A program made the translations under genes and the position numbers. Shown piece by piece: positions 50,046 to 62,306 of a stretch of 64,000 nt of DNA; the stretch's first letter is position 1, and each line of letters begins with the position of its first letter. The stretch spans positions 1,060,001 to 1,124,000 of the forward strand of contig JAQFVV010000181.1 of NCBI GenBank assembly GCA_028023455.1, written 5' to 3'. Below the pieces are notes generated by a model. The model was not told the origin of the DNA, ran no database searches, and saw nothing but the letters and a program-made list of their open reading frames with translations. The DNA comes from Epiperipatus broadwayi (taxonomy: Eukaryota > Onychophora > Udeonychophora > Euonychophora > Peripatidae).

Positions 50046-50999
50046 TACTTATATGAAAAACATTCGTACACTGGAATGAATAAGCTAAAAACTTGCCAAT
50101 TACATTAATTATATATTTTATACTAACATGTAAATTCAGTTTCTTCTTCCCCTTCTATCAATCTTTCATGACTCCGTACAAATACCAACTATTGATAAGC
50201 AATGATCTAGAATAATGATGGTAATAGTTTATCCCAGTAAGAATATTTTTCCAAGTAATGTAAGGCAAAAAAAAAACCCAGAATGGCAATGTAATTTTCA
50301 AAAGATGACTTAAATCAGTATTTCTCAACTGTTGATTTGTAAAGAAATTTGATTTGCTTCAGAAAAAAAAAAATTATAACTAAAGATCTAAAAAGATAGC
50401 ACAATAAAACTAAAGTATTTACTTTTATATATTAAAATAAAGCACACATAATCTATGAATAAATATTACTGTTGTATTATAGTGTACCTATACTTATTAC
50501 AAAAATGATTGAATGGTTTATTGTTCAAAAATTCATAAAAAGTTTTAGCTCCGTAAGTGATAACAGAGACTAAAGTTTGAGAGTACAACTTTACCACTGT
50601 AATAAATCAAGTAGAGTTATATATTTATTAAAAATGTAAATAAGATCATATAAACATAATAAATAAATAAAAATAAATAATTATGAATTAAGAACTAAAA
50701 TTCAAATTTATTTTCCCCTTTCAAATTATTTTTAAAAAGAAAAACAATTAAATGTTGTATTGTTTTTTCCCTAAGTAATTTATCTCCATCTTCAATTTAA
50801 AATCATTAAATTTCTTTAAGAAAATGAAAGACAACTTTTAAAAATTTATTTCCAAATAACTGATAATGAATACTTGAAATTTTTTTCTAAGATTTCACAT
50901 TTATAAATAAGAAACAGCTTCTATATACTTTTTTAATTAATATATGGATTTTGTACAATGAAAGTTTTTTTTAGTTCCTTTTTCTCATAGCTGATTATT
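50046..50999. other. AT-rich DNA, nothing recognised
   Basis: No supported feature. Confidence 0.4.
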
Positions 51000-52210
51000 C
51001 CGAATATGACAATATCAATGCTTTAATCACTGAAGAAATGCTTATAGAATCAAATGCCTTTTCATAATCTACAAATTCAAAACACAATAGCAACCCATAG
51101 TCATTGCGCCTTTCTATAACTTTTCTCAATTCTTGGATGTGATCCACTATACTAAAACCACTTTAAGTCTGGTTAGTCATTTTGGTTGATTAAAATCATT
51201 CACTGTAGACAAGTTGTAATTATCCTAATAAAATTTCTATGTAAAACTGATAAAAGACTGATAAATCTGTAATTTTTGATATCTTCTTCATCACCTTTTA
51301 AAAATATTAATTCTTCCAATCATCTAGTATATCTTTATCATTTAGACATTTAGATATAACTTTGCTAAACATTTTTTATTTCTTCACCAGCTACTTAATT
51401 CCATCATTACATGAAGGTTTTTCCTTTCTTCATAAACATAATTTCATGCCACATTTCCTTACTTAAAATCCTGGGCAATAATTGTAGTTTTTCTTGTTCT
51501 TTATTGCTAAAAAAATTATTGACAGAACACTTCCATACATTTCATGAGGTCATCTCTCTTTTTAATAATAGCTTCATCTTTTCTTCCTATTGCAGAAATA
51601 GGTTTTCTACCAATATCAAGATATTGTTTTATACTCTTGAAACTTTTATTTTCTTCTATATTTTCTTTGCTACTTTATAATTATATATTTTTATATCAAT
51701 ATCAACTAGTTTTCACATGATTTTACAAACTTCTATATATTCAATCCTTTCTTAATGCGTAATTATTATATATTTTCATATTCTTTCTTTTCTTCATAAA
51801 CTGTTTAGTCTCAGTAGAAATTTTACTAGTCAATTACTGCTTTTTTGTACCAGCTATTTTTGGGATAGTTTTTAAAACTATATCAGTTACCCTCTTATTG
51901 AGTTCATTCAATTCTGAATCAGTTCAAAATCTGTTCATATTTAAAAACAGTTTGCAAATTCTAATTTAAATTCATCAGAATGTTTCTGAAGATTAGGAAT
52001 ATCAACTGTGAATATTGTTTTTCTTAATAATTTCTCTCCCTCTTATTTTACATTAACATTTATCTTAATATAATATATATTATCATTACTTTCAACTATT
52101 ATCAATCCACTGCAGGATAAAGGTCTCTCCAAGTTCTTTTCATCTTCTGCGATCTCTAGCCTTTCTTCTCCACATCACCCCAACATGCATCATTATTTTA
52201 TCCATCCATC
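51000..52210 (-). pseudogene. Degenerate RTE-type non-LTR retrotransposon (LINE) remnant
   Basis: On the minus strand, 51047-51072 translates to V-D-Y-E-K-A-F-D-S, the reverse-transcriptase motif A of RTE-like LINEs (catalytic Asp in F-D-S). It is preceded by G-F-S-I-V-D-H-I-Q-E-L-R (about 51170-51135), which resembles G-x-S-T-x-D-x-I-x-x-L-R. Further upstream (51780-51990) is an interrupted linker-like segment with H-S-D-E-F-K-L-E-F-A-N. Bases 52098-52210 on the same strand give R-W-M-D-K-I, W-R-R-K-A-R-D-R-R and K-E-L-G-E-T, the usual C-terminal end of such LINE proteins. Stops and frameshifts occur throughout. The C-terminal piece lies upstream of the RT piece, so two copies or a rearrangement must be involved. 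Confidence 0.6.
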
Positions 52211-54773
52211 TCATATGTTTGCATATATATGTTTTATTTCTTAATTTTATAGAAATTAATATGTATATGACAAGTATTTAAAATATTTTGTAAATAATAA
52301 TAAATATATACAGTCTATATGTGTGTGTATGTAGAAATTATTATAGGGGATTTAAATAAAGTACTGTAAAAAGCATTAGAGAAAAATTGTAATATTTTTA
52401 ATGATTTGATATAACCAATACAAGAAGAGTTGAAGAAATATTGAACATCAAGTTCATTCAAATTGGCTATAATTTATAAACTCAAGGTAGAGTTTTCATT
52501 TATGATTTACGATTGGTTATTGTAGAAATTATCTCTGTCTTATGAATACAAATAATAATTAATGCAAATAAAATTGCTTGAATATCTCCATGCATTTTAT
52601 AATCATTTTAATAAATATCAATGTATGTCTACTATGCATCCTAATATCTTGGGATACAAGTGAAACATTGATTCATTTTCTTTTCTTTATAGATTGCTTT
52701 GGTATTAAAGGTCATTATATTAATATAGATTTATTGCTACAATTAATATATATATATTAAAATGTTTGATATTTTTATATACCAATATCTAAAATATATA
52801 TTTTTAAAAAAAGTGTGGGAGAAAGAGAAATATATATGTAACATTGCAATATGGGATTTGTATGTTTGACATTTTTGACAGCATATTATGAATTATTAGT
52901 TGTAGAAAATGTAATTATATATATATCAAATTACACACCCAAACATGGTTATTTCAGCAATGCCCTCTGCGTAAACATTGGAATTTTTTCAAATATATTG
53001 CAGTATTTCAATAAAATCTATACGAGGGTTGAAATGTCAGTAAAGTAGTAAGGGATTTACTATAAATTTAGTAACAAAATTCAAGTTTTTGAAAGATGTG
53101 CAGGTACACACATAAATATATATATATATCAAAGAATTAGAAAAAAAAACAACAATTATAAACATTTTAATCAGATTATTAATATAGGAAAAAGATAATG
53201 AATAAAATGAATCATAAAATTAAACTTCAATGAAAATCATTTATTAGAAATAATTTGAAAAAATAAGAAAAATATTCCCCATAAGCATAATAATTAATAA
53301 GTTTTTACATTTCATGTGTGTAACTGATGTATTTTTTAAAATTTCTGCAGGATATTTTTCTATAATCTTTTCTAATTAATCAAAAAAAAAAAAAAAGACA
53401 ATAAATTGAGGACATCAAGATATTATATGGACCATAAAATTCTGAAAGTATATTCACTTATCCTCCTCCCCTTCCCCCTTAGCACGTATATTTTAAAAAA
53501 ATTAATGAGATAGAGAGCTTTGTAAGTTTCCAAAATATTATTTGTTCAAAATTTGTTTGAAATTCTGTCTCCATCTTTTTCTAAATAAAATATATATCAT
53601 CAACATTTTCAAACATTATTTATTGCACAATGAAAAATTCTTAAAATTTAATCTGATTTATAGTTTTTCTTCTTCATATCATTCTAGCAATTTTTCTTCT
53701 CTTATTCATTTATTTTATGTGGCCTTTTTACATAAATTTTATGATCTAGTGAGATTACTTTCAGCCTTCAATTATCATCTCTTTTAATGCTAAGTTAACT
53801 TTAGTTCCATTCCAGTCTTATGATGATAATGGCAATTGGTTTATTCTCACATGTATTTCTGTTTGCATCTTTCCTTGTTAATTCCACTATAGATCTCTGC
53901 ATATTTGGCTTTATAATCAGATGTTTCTTATTTCTCTTGCACTGGAAAAAGATATTTATTCAAAATCTTAATTTCTATGTAGATAGATATATTTCTTTTT
54001 AATATTAAATACTAATTATTTTATTTTAAATTAGCCTCTGTAGAAAGTTTTCAAAAAATAAGCACTCTAAAATGAGAAGAAAATTTGTATCATTATACTT
54101 TTATCTCAATGTACATATGAAACAAACTCAAAGGTAGAACAAAAATGTGTAAGCCCAAATATAGCAATATATATCTATGCACAAAAGTTACGTACTCTTT
54201 TTGAAAATGTGTATTTTGATTGTTTCCGTTAATAAATATACATCTATGATCAAGTGTATATATCCATATAATAAATGAATCGAGAAAAATGTAAACTGTT
54301 ATTTTTTTTATTATTGCTTTTTAAATATTAATTCCAAATACAACAAAACAGAATTCTGAAAGCATTTATAAAAAAGAAAAAGGATGAAAAGCCAAATAAA
54401 AAATAACTCGTCAGAACATAAATGTAAATAAAAAAGTTATAAAATATTAAAGGAAATTCCGTTTTAACACTTTTCATCTAAATCCTAATGTGAAAAAGCA
54501 TATACACACATCAAAATAATTTAATTACATATACATAAATGGCAAATGTATTTAAAGATCTTAAAAGATAAAAAAAAATCTTTAAACATTATTTTATCAG
54601 ACGGATCTATAATCAATTTATTAAAAGAAATAATGACTTTTTGCTCATTCGCTACACTATAAATTACTAATTATTAACATGTAGTTGCAGGCAGCATTCA
54701 AAGAAAAATGTTATCGATTTTTTCCTTAGAATTTACAAGTTGTCTCAATTTTTTTCTTCTTCTAATCTTTCCC
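52211..54773. other. AT-rich DNA, nothing recognised
   Basis: Several Phe/Ile/Leu-rich frames at 52578-54002 look random. Short TA runs only. Confidence 0.4.
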
Positions 54774-54817
54774 AAAGTGAAGAACATTTATTTTGAAAAA
54801 TAAATGTTTTTCACTTT
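54774..54817. repeat. 21-bp near-perfect hairpin with 2-base loop
   Basis: AAAGTGAAGAACATTTATTT plus T (54774-54794) pairs with 54797-54817 throughout, with a single G-T pair. The loop is GA. Confidence 0.85.
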
Positions 54818-55184
54818 ATAAAAGAATCAAAATTTATATGATAACAACAAATTTCTAAAAGAAAATTCAAGAATTTTAACGCATATTCAGTTTTTGTCAA
54901 CTATTTTATTCTTAAGATTATTAATTTTTAATGATGTTTTTGTACATTCTTAGAAGAAAAAAAAACACCATCACTTAAAAATATACAATTAATCTAAAGA
55001 ACTTAACATTCTTCTAAATAAACAAATATATTTGCTTAAATAAAACAAAAACAGATGACTGAATAATTATATATAAGCATGGTATATTTAATTTTTTAAT
55101 AATGTAATTCTTTTTCTTCATTTCGATTAAACAGAAGTCATTTATCCATTGATGTTCTTTCATTCATATGAATAAAAGTCAATG

Positions 55185-55560
55185 ACCTGCACGGTTTAAT
55201 GCAGTGGACTGAGTCAATATCCATGGATCAGACTTCAGCCTCTGCCATTTTCAAGGCCAAACTTCGTATGAACTCCAAAGGACTAAACGACTTAATTATT
55301 TTTTCTCTGCAGTGATAGAATGATAGATTCGGGAGATCAAGGCTCATGGATTGTGGCTCCAGATATTCCGGTGTACAAACTTCTTATAAGCTTATGAGCC
55401 ATAAACAAATCGATTACTCTTTCATGCTATATGATTAACTGCAATAGTCTGAAGCAAATAGTCCATGGAAGGCAGACTCAGCTGCTACTTCCAATACTTT
55501 AACTTTTTATGAATTATCTTGTGCCCCTGATCGCTCAAGTGTACAACAGATGGCTCTGAT
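55185..55560 (+). repeat. SINE-like diverged tandem units
   Basis: A less A+T-rich block. The unit near 55193 (GTTTAATGCAGTGGACTGAG...TCCATGGATCAGACTTCAGC) and the unit near 55433 (GATTAACTGCAATAGTCTGA...TCCATGGAAGGCAGACTCAG) align along about 60 bp. A weaker unit with CATGGATTGTGGCTCCAG lies between (about 55325-55385). Origin unknown. Confidence 0.45.
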
Positions 55561-56130
55561 TAAGAGTAAAAAGAGTAAATTATTGTTCTTTTGGCAGTTA
55601 TTTAACTTCTTAAAAATAATTTGTGACAAGAAGGTTTAGAAATTCCCGTAAATTCATTTCCGATTTAGAAATTTACTTTGAATAATGACTATTTTAAATT
55701 AAACTAACTAGTGAGAAGTGATTTTATGAATGATTGAATTTTTTATAAAGAATTTAATTATAACTTTGATTAAATATGTATGTGTGTGTATATATGTATG
55801 AAATAAATAATATCTAAAAATTTGACTACTTAAAAACAATTTATATAATTTATGCACCCAGTTTGTGAAATAAGTTAAATGTTTTTAAAATAATAATTTC
55901 AGTTTGCAATAGAGACTAACAGCAATTACAACATTTCATTTATTTCTTTGTATTTTCGTTCCGTTATATACCATATAAAACTATTCAGGTCAGTTTTTCG
56001 AAAAAAAAGTTTTAATTGTGAAAAGAAATAATATAACATTTATTACATAAAAAGTGTTTGTACTAAATAAATTATGTAACCATTTAGTACATTGTACAGG
56101 CTTAAAACTGCATTTATATATGTAATATAT
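55561..56130. other. AT-rich DNA, nothing recognised
   Basis: No supported feature. Confidence 0.4.
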
Positions 56131-56345
56131 GCGGGTTCGAACTCAGACTTTCACACGACCCACTACTTTCTGTGCCATCTCATATAGCTGACCCACCTGA
56201 TCACACACGTTAAAATATAAATAATCACCAATATACGTATTTCATGATAAACCAGCAATCATGTGTATGATCAGGTGGGTTAGCAATATGAGATGGCACA
56301 GAGAGTAATGGGTCGTGTGAAAGTCTGAGTTCGAATCCCGTAATC
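56131..56345. mobile_element. Family E repeat palindrome
   Basis: Left arm 56131-56206 (GCGGGTTCGAACTCAGACTT...) is the reverse complement of 56262-56340 (...AAGTCTGAGTTCGAATCCCG). Both arms end in the B-box-like GTTCGAA. The spacer (56221-56258, minus strand) keeps TGCTGGTTTA, GAAATACGTATATTGG, the 3' half of a family E hammerhead with stem III ATACGTAT, but its CTGATGA half is lost at the inversion junction. Confidence 0.7.
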
Positions 56346-56582
56346 ATCTAGTAAAAATACATTTAAAAAAAGCAGCAGTAGTTATGTGTTTTAATTTTTA
56401 AAAAAACTTAAATGAAAGATTTGAATTATATACTTTGCATTTTAAAATCAAACTTGGCACACTACTAAGTATAAAAAAAAGTTCAATGCTAGGCATATAT
56501 ATATATATGCCTTGACAAAAGTTTGATATTGTTGATTGTTATCTATATTGGGATTGTCTAGGTGTTGACTGGTTTTTAATGG

Positions 56583-56640
<58 letters not shown>
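56583..56640. repeat. (TA)n microsatellite
   Basis: About 58 bases of alternating T and A. Confidence 0.95.
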
Positions 56641-56645
<5 letters not shown>

Positions 56646-58605
56646 AAACTTATAAAATGTTAATCTGAAAATAATAAATTAACTACTCCATCAACAAACA
56701 GTCCAATCAGATCTCCAACAATATAAATTTATCACTTTTGATTAACATGCTAAAATACAGTTAATAAACTCTGCCAGAAGAAATGTTTTATGATGAGAAC
56801 ACCATCATTACTTATCTGTGGGTTGTCTGCTAGTACTCCAATGTAATGTGCAAAGCTTTTTTTCATATAAATATGAAAATCTAATTGGTCTTCTGTTTGG
56901 TATTTATATAAAAAGTGGTTTGTACATCATATTGAAATACTAACAGTGGACAAGCAAGCAGTGAATGAACAATGATAATGTCATGTAGCAATTATCTTAG
57001 GGAAGCCAAATGGTTGGTTAGTTTAACATGATGTCTATGGCAGTACGATATATTTCAAACAATCGGATGGATAGTTAATTTATACATATTCTTGCAATGA
57101 TTTTCATGAGCAAAAAATAATTCTTTATAATTTTCAGGATTATAGCAAAATATTATTTGCCTTCAAATGAATAAAGATGTTATTTTATAGTCATGGTAGA
57201 GAAATTGATAAATGTTTTATAATAAAAAAAAAACATTAAAATAATTATCATGAAATTAAACACAATAAATGAAATCCCAGAACAAAATAAAACAAACAAA
57301 ATGATCATATTTTGTTAAACCAAAGTAAAAACTAAATAAAAGGTGATGGTCAAACTTGAAATTGTGAGATGTGATTAGTTGGATTTAAATTTAACTGTTA
57401 GTTTTTCCTCATTTGTCTAAAAATATTTTTCCACATGAATGTTAGAAAGGCTGTTGTTTTATTTCATTTATTAATACAATCCAATCTCTTCAAAATTTTT
57501 AAGTCTTCTCTAAATATCCTTTGATGATTGTCACTTATTGATAGGATTTTTTCTCTTTGAGTAATCTATTAAATAGTGAATATTGAAGACAAGAGAATAA
57601 GTATTGAGAAGGATGAGAAATATTGCATTATTATGATTACCTTTCATGTGATGTGGCACATTCTATAAGATATCTTACAGATTCCTTAGGATTCAAAAGA
57701 TTGTATTTTTAGATTTCATCAAAATATTCTTTTACCATGCAAGTTCAATTATGTTTGTAATCCTTTTTATATAAGGAATGTAACTCTAAGAGAAACATTT
57801 TTTTCTTTGATCCTTTTTTGGAATTTGCTACAATAGCAATGGTGTCAGCTTATTATAACCATTTATTATTAAGTTCTCATGAAATTTTTATTTAACTCTT
57901 CAGAAAAAAAAAATCACTATTCAATTCACTTCTTTTCAATGGGTAGATTGCTATTTGCAAGGATATTAAAATATCTAGTAGAAGATGCATAGCTTATGTA
58001 AAGAGAACAACAAACAAGACTAAACATGTACTGAATATTTTCCACTAAACAAAAAATTAAAAATTTTGATCAAATCTAAAAATATAATATTTTTAAAACC
58101 TCAAAGATTATATATGAGATTCCTTTGTGGAATATCCCAGGACACATACTTAAAACTAAAAATCATCATAATAAAATCAAACCTAATTCTCTAGATCTTA
58201 AATACTGCCTACCAAATAGATTTCTGCAAAATCAAAATCCTAATAAAAAAAAATAAAACAAGCAAACTACTATCTATATGAAGGAATTTCTTCACCTAAA
58301 TTAACAAAAACAAAAATTGAATTTTACTTTTTTTGTTTGTTTGAACCAAATACAATCTTTTATTTATTCATTTTGTTTGTGATTTCATATTTTTTGTCTA
58401 ATTCAATGTTTATCAAATATCTATTATTCTCATTCATACAACAACAATCTTTATTACTACAATATTAAATCGCTATGTTATTTTACTGAAATATTGGTAC
58501 ATTTTTAATAATTTATAAGATAATCTCAAAAATTACAATGAATTATTCTATATAAATATTATAAATTAATAATTTTTAATAGATGTAATTGTTTAAATAT
58601 ATATA
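56641..58605. other. AT-rich DNA, nothing recognised
   Basis: No supported feature. Confidence 0.4.
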
Positions 58606-59160
58606 TTAGTAAAAATCAGTCACCTATCACATGACCTATATAGCTTGCATTACCAATATGTAATACATAAAAAGCCTGCTAATAGCTCTAAACAAGCTTA
58701 TTTGTTTATTTTTTAATGATATATTACATATTGGTAATACAAGCTATACAGGTCATGTGATACCGTGACTGATTTTTACTAATATTATAATTTTGCTATT
58801 AGGGCTTTGACTATATTAAATTGCTAAACCTACTAATATATGGGATCACTGGATTTAGTTCACAGGCCCATATAGTTTCTTTGTTAAAGAGCTGAATTTG
58901 AAGATATTTAGGTGTCCGAAAATTGAGATCTTTTTCTTAATATTTAACAATTAGATAAATGCTTGGTTTGAGTTAGTATTTTGAATCTAAGGTCCCAGAT
59001 CCTCATTGATGAGAGCCATAGCTCGAAAACGGTCTGGGGATGGGGACCATCATAGATAAAGGCTTCTGGTACTTTCTCTTGTAGCATTTATCATTAAAAA
59101 ATAAGTAAATAAGCTGATTTAGAGCTATTAGCAGGCTCTTTATATATATTATATTATCCT
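58606..59160 (+). mobile_element. Family B hammerhead repeat, near full-length copy
   Basis: Collinear with 5298-6070. It starts AAAAATCAGTCACCTATCACATGACC, with an inverted match at 58726-58778 (TTGGTAATACAAGCTATACAGGTCATGTGA). It continues GCTATTAGGGCTTTG, TTTAGTTCACAGGCCCATATAG, a GAAGATATTTAGGTGTCCGAA block, the ribozyme, and the tail GATTTAGAGCTATTAGCAGGCTCTTTATAT. No protein. It shows the unit length (about 380 nt from the GCTATTAGGG block to the tail) without a central inversion. Confidence 0.75.
58991..59048 (+). ncRNA. Family B hammerhead motif with inactivating core change
   Basis: Core reads TTGATGA (59006-59012) instead of CTGATGA. Perfect stem II GAGC-CATA-GCTC (59013-59024); GAAA 59025-59028; stem III AACGGT, one change from ACCGGT. 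Inner stem I TCCTCA/TGGGGA and outer stem GGTCCC (58991-58996) with GGGACC (59043-59048) are complete. The C3 change breaks the essential C3-G8 pair. Confidence 0.75.
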
Positions 59161-59507
59161 TGATTAGATTTTAAAATAGGCAGTTATATTAAAGGAATAT
59201 TGTGTAATACTTCATGTGTTATTAATTGTTACACCCAAATGCAAAGTAACATTAATTTATTTTTATTTTATTTTTAAGTAATATGATAAGTAGTTTACTG
59301 CATTAAATTATATATTTTACTATAGGAATATGACAAGTTTGAACATCTATTTTATTAGGTTTTGCATTAACATTTCATTTTATTGCATATTTTAAAAACA
59401 ATAGGTTTAGATAAAAAAATAAGTTATACTTTCACATGTGTGAGGGGATACATGTGTGCATGTTTATGTTATTATGTAAATTCAAGATTATATAAATTGA
59501 AAATGGT

Positions 59508-59985
59508 AAAAAATCAAGTCAGATGTCACATGACTTAATTTTAATAAAGCTCGTATTTACAAATGTTATATATAGAGCTCGCAAAACAAGCTCTATTCTC
59601 AAAGCTTGTTATGAGCTACGAGCTTTATTAAAATGAAGTCATGTGACACCTGACTTGATTTTTTATCATTTTATTTTTTGCTATTAAGGCTTTGGTGATT
59701 TCATATTGCTAAAGCTATTAATATATGGTGTATCTGAACCCAGTTCAGTCCCACATGGCTATTTGAGTTAGATAGTGGATTTTTAGACATATGGATGTCT
59801 GAAAATTTCAGATTTTCTTCTCAATAGTTATACGTTAGATAAAGTGCTGGGCTTGTCCTAGTATTTTTAATCTAATGAATATCCTGGCACCTCACTGATG
59901 ATGCCAGAAGCAGAAAATGGTCTGGGGTTAAGGATATTCTCAAAGCTTGTTAAGAGTTTGATTCGTGAGCTCTATATATAACATA
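59508..59985 (+). mobile_element. Family C hammerhead repeat
   Basis: Starts with a foldback: 59508-59555 (AATCAAGTCAGATGTCACAT...AAAGCTCG) is the reverse complement of 59619-59665. It continues with the order seen in family B: GCTATTAAGGCTTTG, CTGAACCCAGTTCAG (59733-59747), CACATGGCTAT, GACATATGGATGTCTGAAA, TTAGATAAAGTGCTGG, then the ribozyme at 59878-59938 and a tail CAAAGCTTGTTAAGAG...GAGCTCTATATATAACAT. The tail sequence recurs inverted at 59563-59580 and direct at about 59596. It follows the family B copy by only about 350 bp. No protein. Confidence 0.75.
59878..59938 (+). ncRNA. Family C hammerhead ribozyme
   Basis: CTGATGA 59895-59901; stem II TGC-CAGAA-GCA (59902-59912); GAAA 59913-59916; stem III region AATGGT (59916-59921) no longer fully self-complementary; predicted site C59922. 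Inner stem I ACCTCA (59889-59894) with TGGGGT (59923-59928); a perfect 8-bp outer stem AATATCCT (59878-59885) with AGGATATT (59931-59938). Core bases are intact, but weak stem III and a U-A pair next to the core may lower activity. Confidence 0.7.
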
Positions 59986-61017
59986 TAAATTTTAAATCAG
60001 GAATGTTTTTGAAATAATATTGTTATTAAAGATATATAAAAATATAATAATCTTTTTGTTAAATAAACAAATTTATTTTTTTAAAGAAGAAATTTTAAAA
60101 TTATTGCCCATATTTTTATTTTAAAATATGTTTGTTTTTAAAAAATTAAAAGAAAACATTTTATTCAAGAATGCTGTTGTTTGTAAAAGGAAAAATAAAA
60201 ACTCTTATTAAAGTGGAATAATTATTCAATGAATTAAAAGGGGTAAAATTTGAGCTGGACATTAGATATTATATCTAGGTCAATGATCTAAATGTTACAT
60301 CAGTAAGAAAATTATATAAAGTGCCAATGATTTAACTTAAGACACTTTTTCTATATTTTTCCATTACTTCAGTTGGTGAACTGCATTGCCAATAATTGAA
60401 ATCATAAAGTAAAATATATTTTAAGGAATATATAAATTTTACCATGAAAGGGTAAGTAAAATATAATGTTTGCTCCAAAAGGCTGTCTTTTGAGTGGTGA
60501 CCTAAGATAACAATTAAGAAATGGACTTTATTTTAAGTGCATTCTGAAAGAGATTATAAAATGCTTGTAAAGTTTTACTATGTAAATTAACATACACATA
60601 TATCCATCCATTTATGTGCCAATAAATATTTTGCCAAGAATTATTATCAAATAGATAATGATTTTAATAAATAACAGTTTAATCATTTTAAAGAATGATA
60701 AAACAATGCTTATTTTATGTTGTTTAAAAAGTTAAACTTCATTTTAACTTACCAAAGATTATTTATTTAAATAAACTACAAATATTTAAAAGAAAAAGGA
60801 AACAAACACTTGGGATTATTGCATCGTTAAAAAATATTGACATTTCATGGATTTTGTGCAAATTTAATAAAGAAACTTTAAGTGAATTCTATATATGTGA
60901 ACTTTGTTTAATATTTATTATTCAGGTGACAAGTCATATGATGAATATCTTATTTATTCTATAGTTATTTCTATTATTATAGTTGTAAGGTCATTTAATG
61001 TATATATTTGGATATAT
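59986..61017. other. AT-rich DNA, nothing recognised
   Basis: No supported feature. Confidence 0.4.
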
Positions 61018-61620
61018 AGGAAATTTGAACTCAGACTTTCAAGCACCCTTCAACTATCCACACTATCTCATACAAACTGATACACATGACCACACACATA
61101 TAGAAAAGATAAATAACCAACAATATATATATATTTCGGGCTAAACTAGCACTCATCAGTTATATATAATCAGTGCTCAGTTTATATTAAGATAGCAAAT
61201 CTCCATACTTTAATGGACAGGCTTCAATCTACTACAACTTCCAACTTTTCAACCATCCATACCATTAAAAATCTGATGATGGAAAGCTCAAATCCCATAC
61301 CGATGCCAATATTATTGCCATACCCATGTTGATTGATCTCAAGTCAGTCTGAACCCTCATGTATAGGACCTTATCTATTCAAATACCTAGAAAAGGGATG
61401 GACAGGATGAAAGCTTAATGTGTAAATATTTAAAATGCAGGCACTTTTCACACAAAATATACATATTGGTAATTATTAATCTTTCCTCCATGTGTGTGGT
61501 CATGTGTGTCAGTTGTATGAGATAGTGTGGATAGTTGATGGGTGCTTGAAAGTCTGAGTTCAAATCCCCTATATTTACAATTAAGCTCCAGGTAAGGAAA
61601 GAGTGCCTGCATTTCAAATA
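61018..61620. mobile_element. Family E repeat, inverted pair
   Basis: Left copy (61208 down to 61018, minus strand) holds the GCCTGTCCATTAAAG and GCTATCTTAATATAA blocks, a ribozyme motif and a B-box-like GAGTTCAAATTTCC. The right plus copy (61437-61570) holds GTGTGGTCATGTGTGTCAG, TATGAGATAGTGTGGATAG and GAGTTCAAATCCCC but only a damaged ribozyme (GCACTTTTCACACAAAATAT). Arms are diverged. It lies about 230 bp from the family D element. Confidence 0.7.
61131..61163 (-). ncRNA. Family E hammerhead motif, intact core but weak stems
   Basis: Minus strand: CTGATGA (61159-61153), stem II GTGC-TAGTTTA-GCCC with one T-C mismatch, GAAA, then a TA-rich self-complementary stem III and TTG. Stem I pairs poorly with the upstream ATATAA. 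Core bases are conserved; folding is uncertain. Confidence 0.55.
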
Positions 61621-61951
61621 TTCGTTTATATGAGGGTAAGTGGATAAATAATTAACCAGAAAGAAAATCTTAATAATTTTAAATAATTATAATAAACTTT
61701 AATTTTTGCTTGATAAAGATGATCATAAGTAATAAGTTGTTTGTAAAATAACAATTATAATAAATTGATTATCTTATTTCTGATATAAATGATCAGTAAG
61801 TAAATTAAAACAGATTAGCATTTCCTTTTGTGTGTGTGTGTATATATATATATATATGTCCACAGATGGCGTTCTACCAAAAACACCGATCAAGCGTGTT
61901 TTGTTTACATAAACGTCAGAGTAGTATTCACTATCTCTAACTATAATTCCA

Positions 61952-61995
61952 CTTTCAGATCATGATTTCAAGCTATTTGCTATCATCAGTGAAAG
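61952..61995 (-). ncRNA. Family D hammerhead ribozyme
   Basis: Minus strand: CTGATGA (61989-61983); stem II AGC-AAATA-GCT flanked by a T-T mismatch next to the core (61982 and 61970); GAAA (61969-61966); loopless 8-base self-complementary stem III ATCATGAT (61966-61959); predicted cleavage between C61958 and 61957. Stem I is a perfect 6 bp, CTTTCA (61995-61990) with TGAAAG (61957-61952). Only the core-adjacent T-T mismatch departs from the consensus. Confidence 0.75.
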
Positions 61996-62051
61996 ACAGG
62001 AATAAAGAAACTAGATCTAAACACAAACTCTGAGCGTTTATGAAACAATTT

Positions 62052-62306
62052 CTATTCAGCTTGCAAGCGTGAATTTTTTAGACACGTAATGTCTTCAAAC
62101 TCAGCATAGCAAACCAGATAGCTATATGGGTCTGATCTCAGTTCAGCATCACCACTGTGACACGACAACTTTCTTTCTTCCCCTACTAACTGAATTTTAG
62201 TTATTAGAATCGTCGTCGAGGGCGCCACCAAGGATTTCTCTCTTGGAACCTGGTCACGTAACTTTACATAAACCTGGCCTTTATTTATTTTCGAACGACG
62301 ATTCAC
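62052..62306 (-). other. Open frame overlapping the family D conserved blocks
   Basis: Open for 84 codons on the minus strand, but it runs through the CTGAACTGAG and GAAGACATTA blocks that other families carry in non-coding form, and the residues match no known protein. Treated as fortuitous, though the upstream part (charged residues, no repeat homology) cannot be excluded. Confidence 0.2.

Noticed and set aside
61272-61300. CTGATGATGGAAAGC
   Set aside because: Has CTGATGA and GAAA but only two bases between them, with no stem III or U-H site; it belongs to the flanking block of family E.
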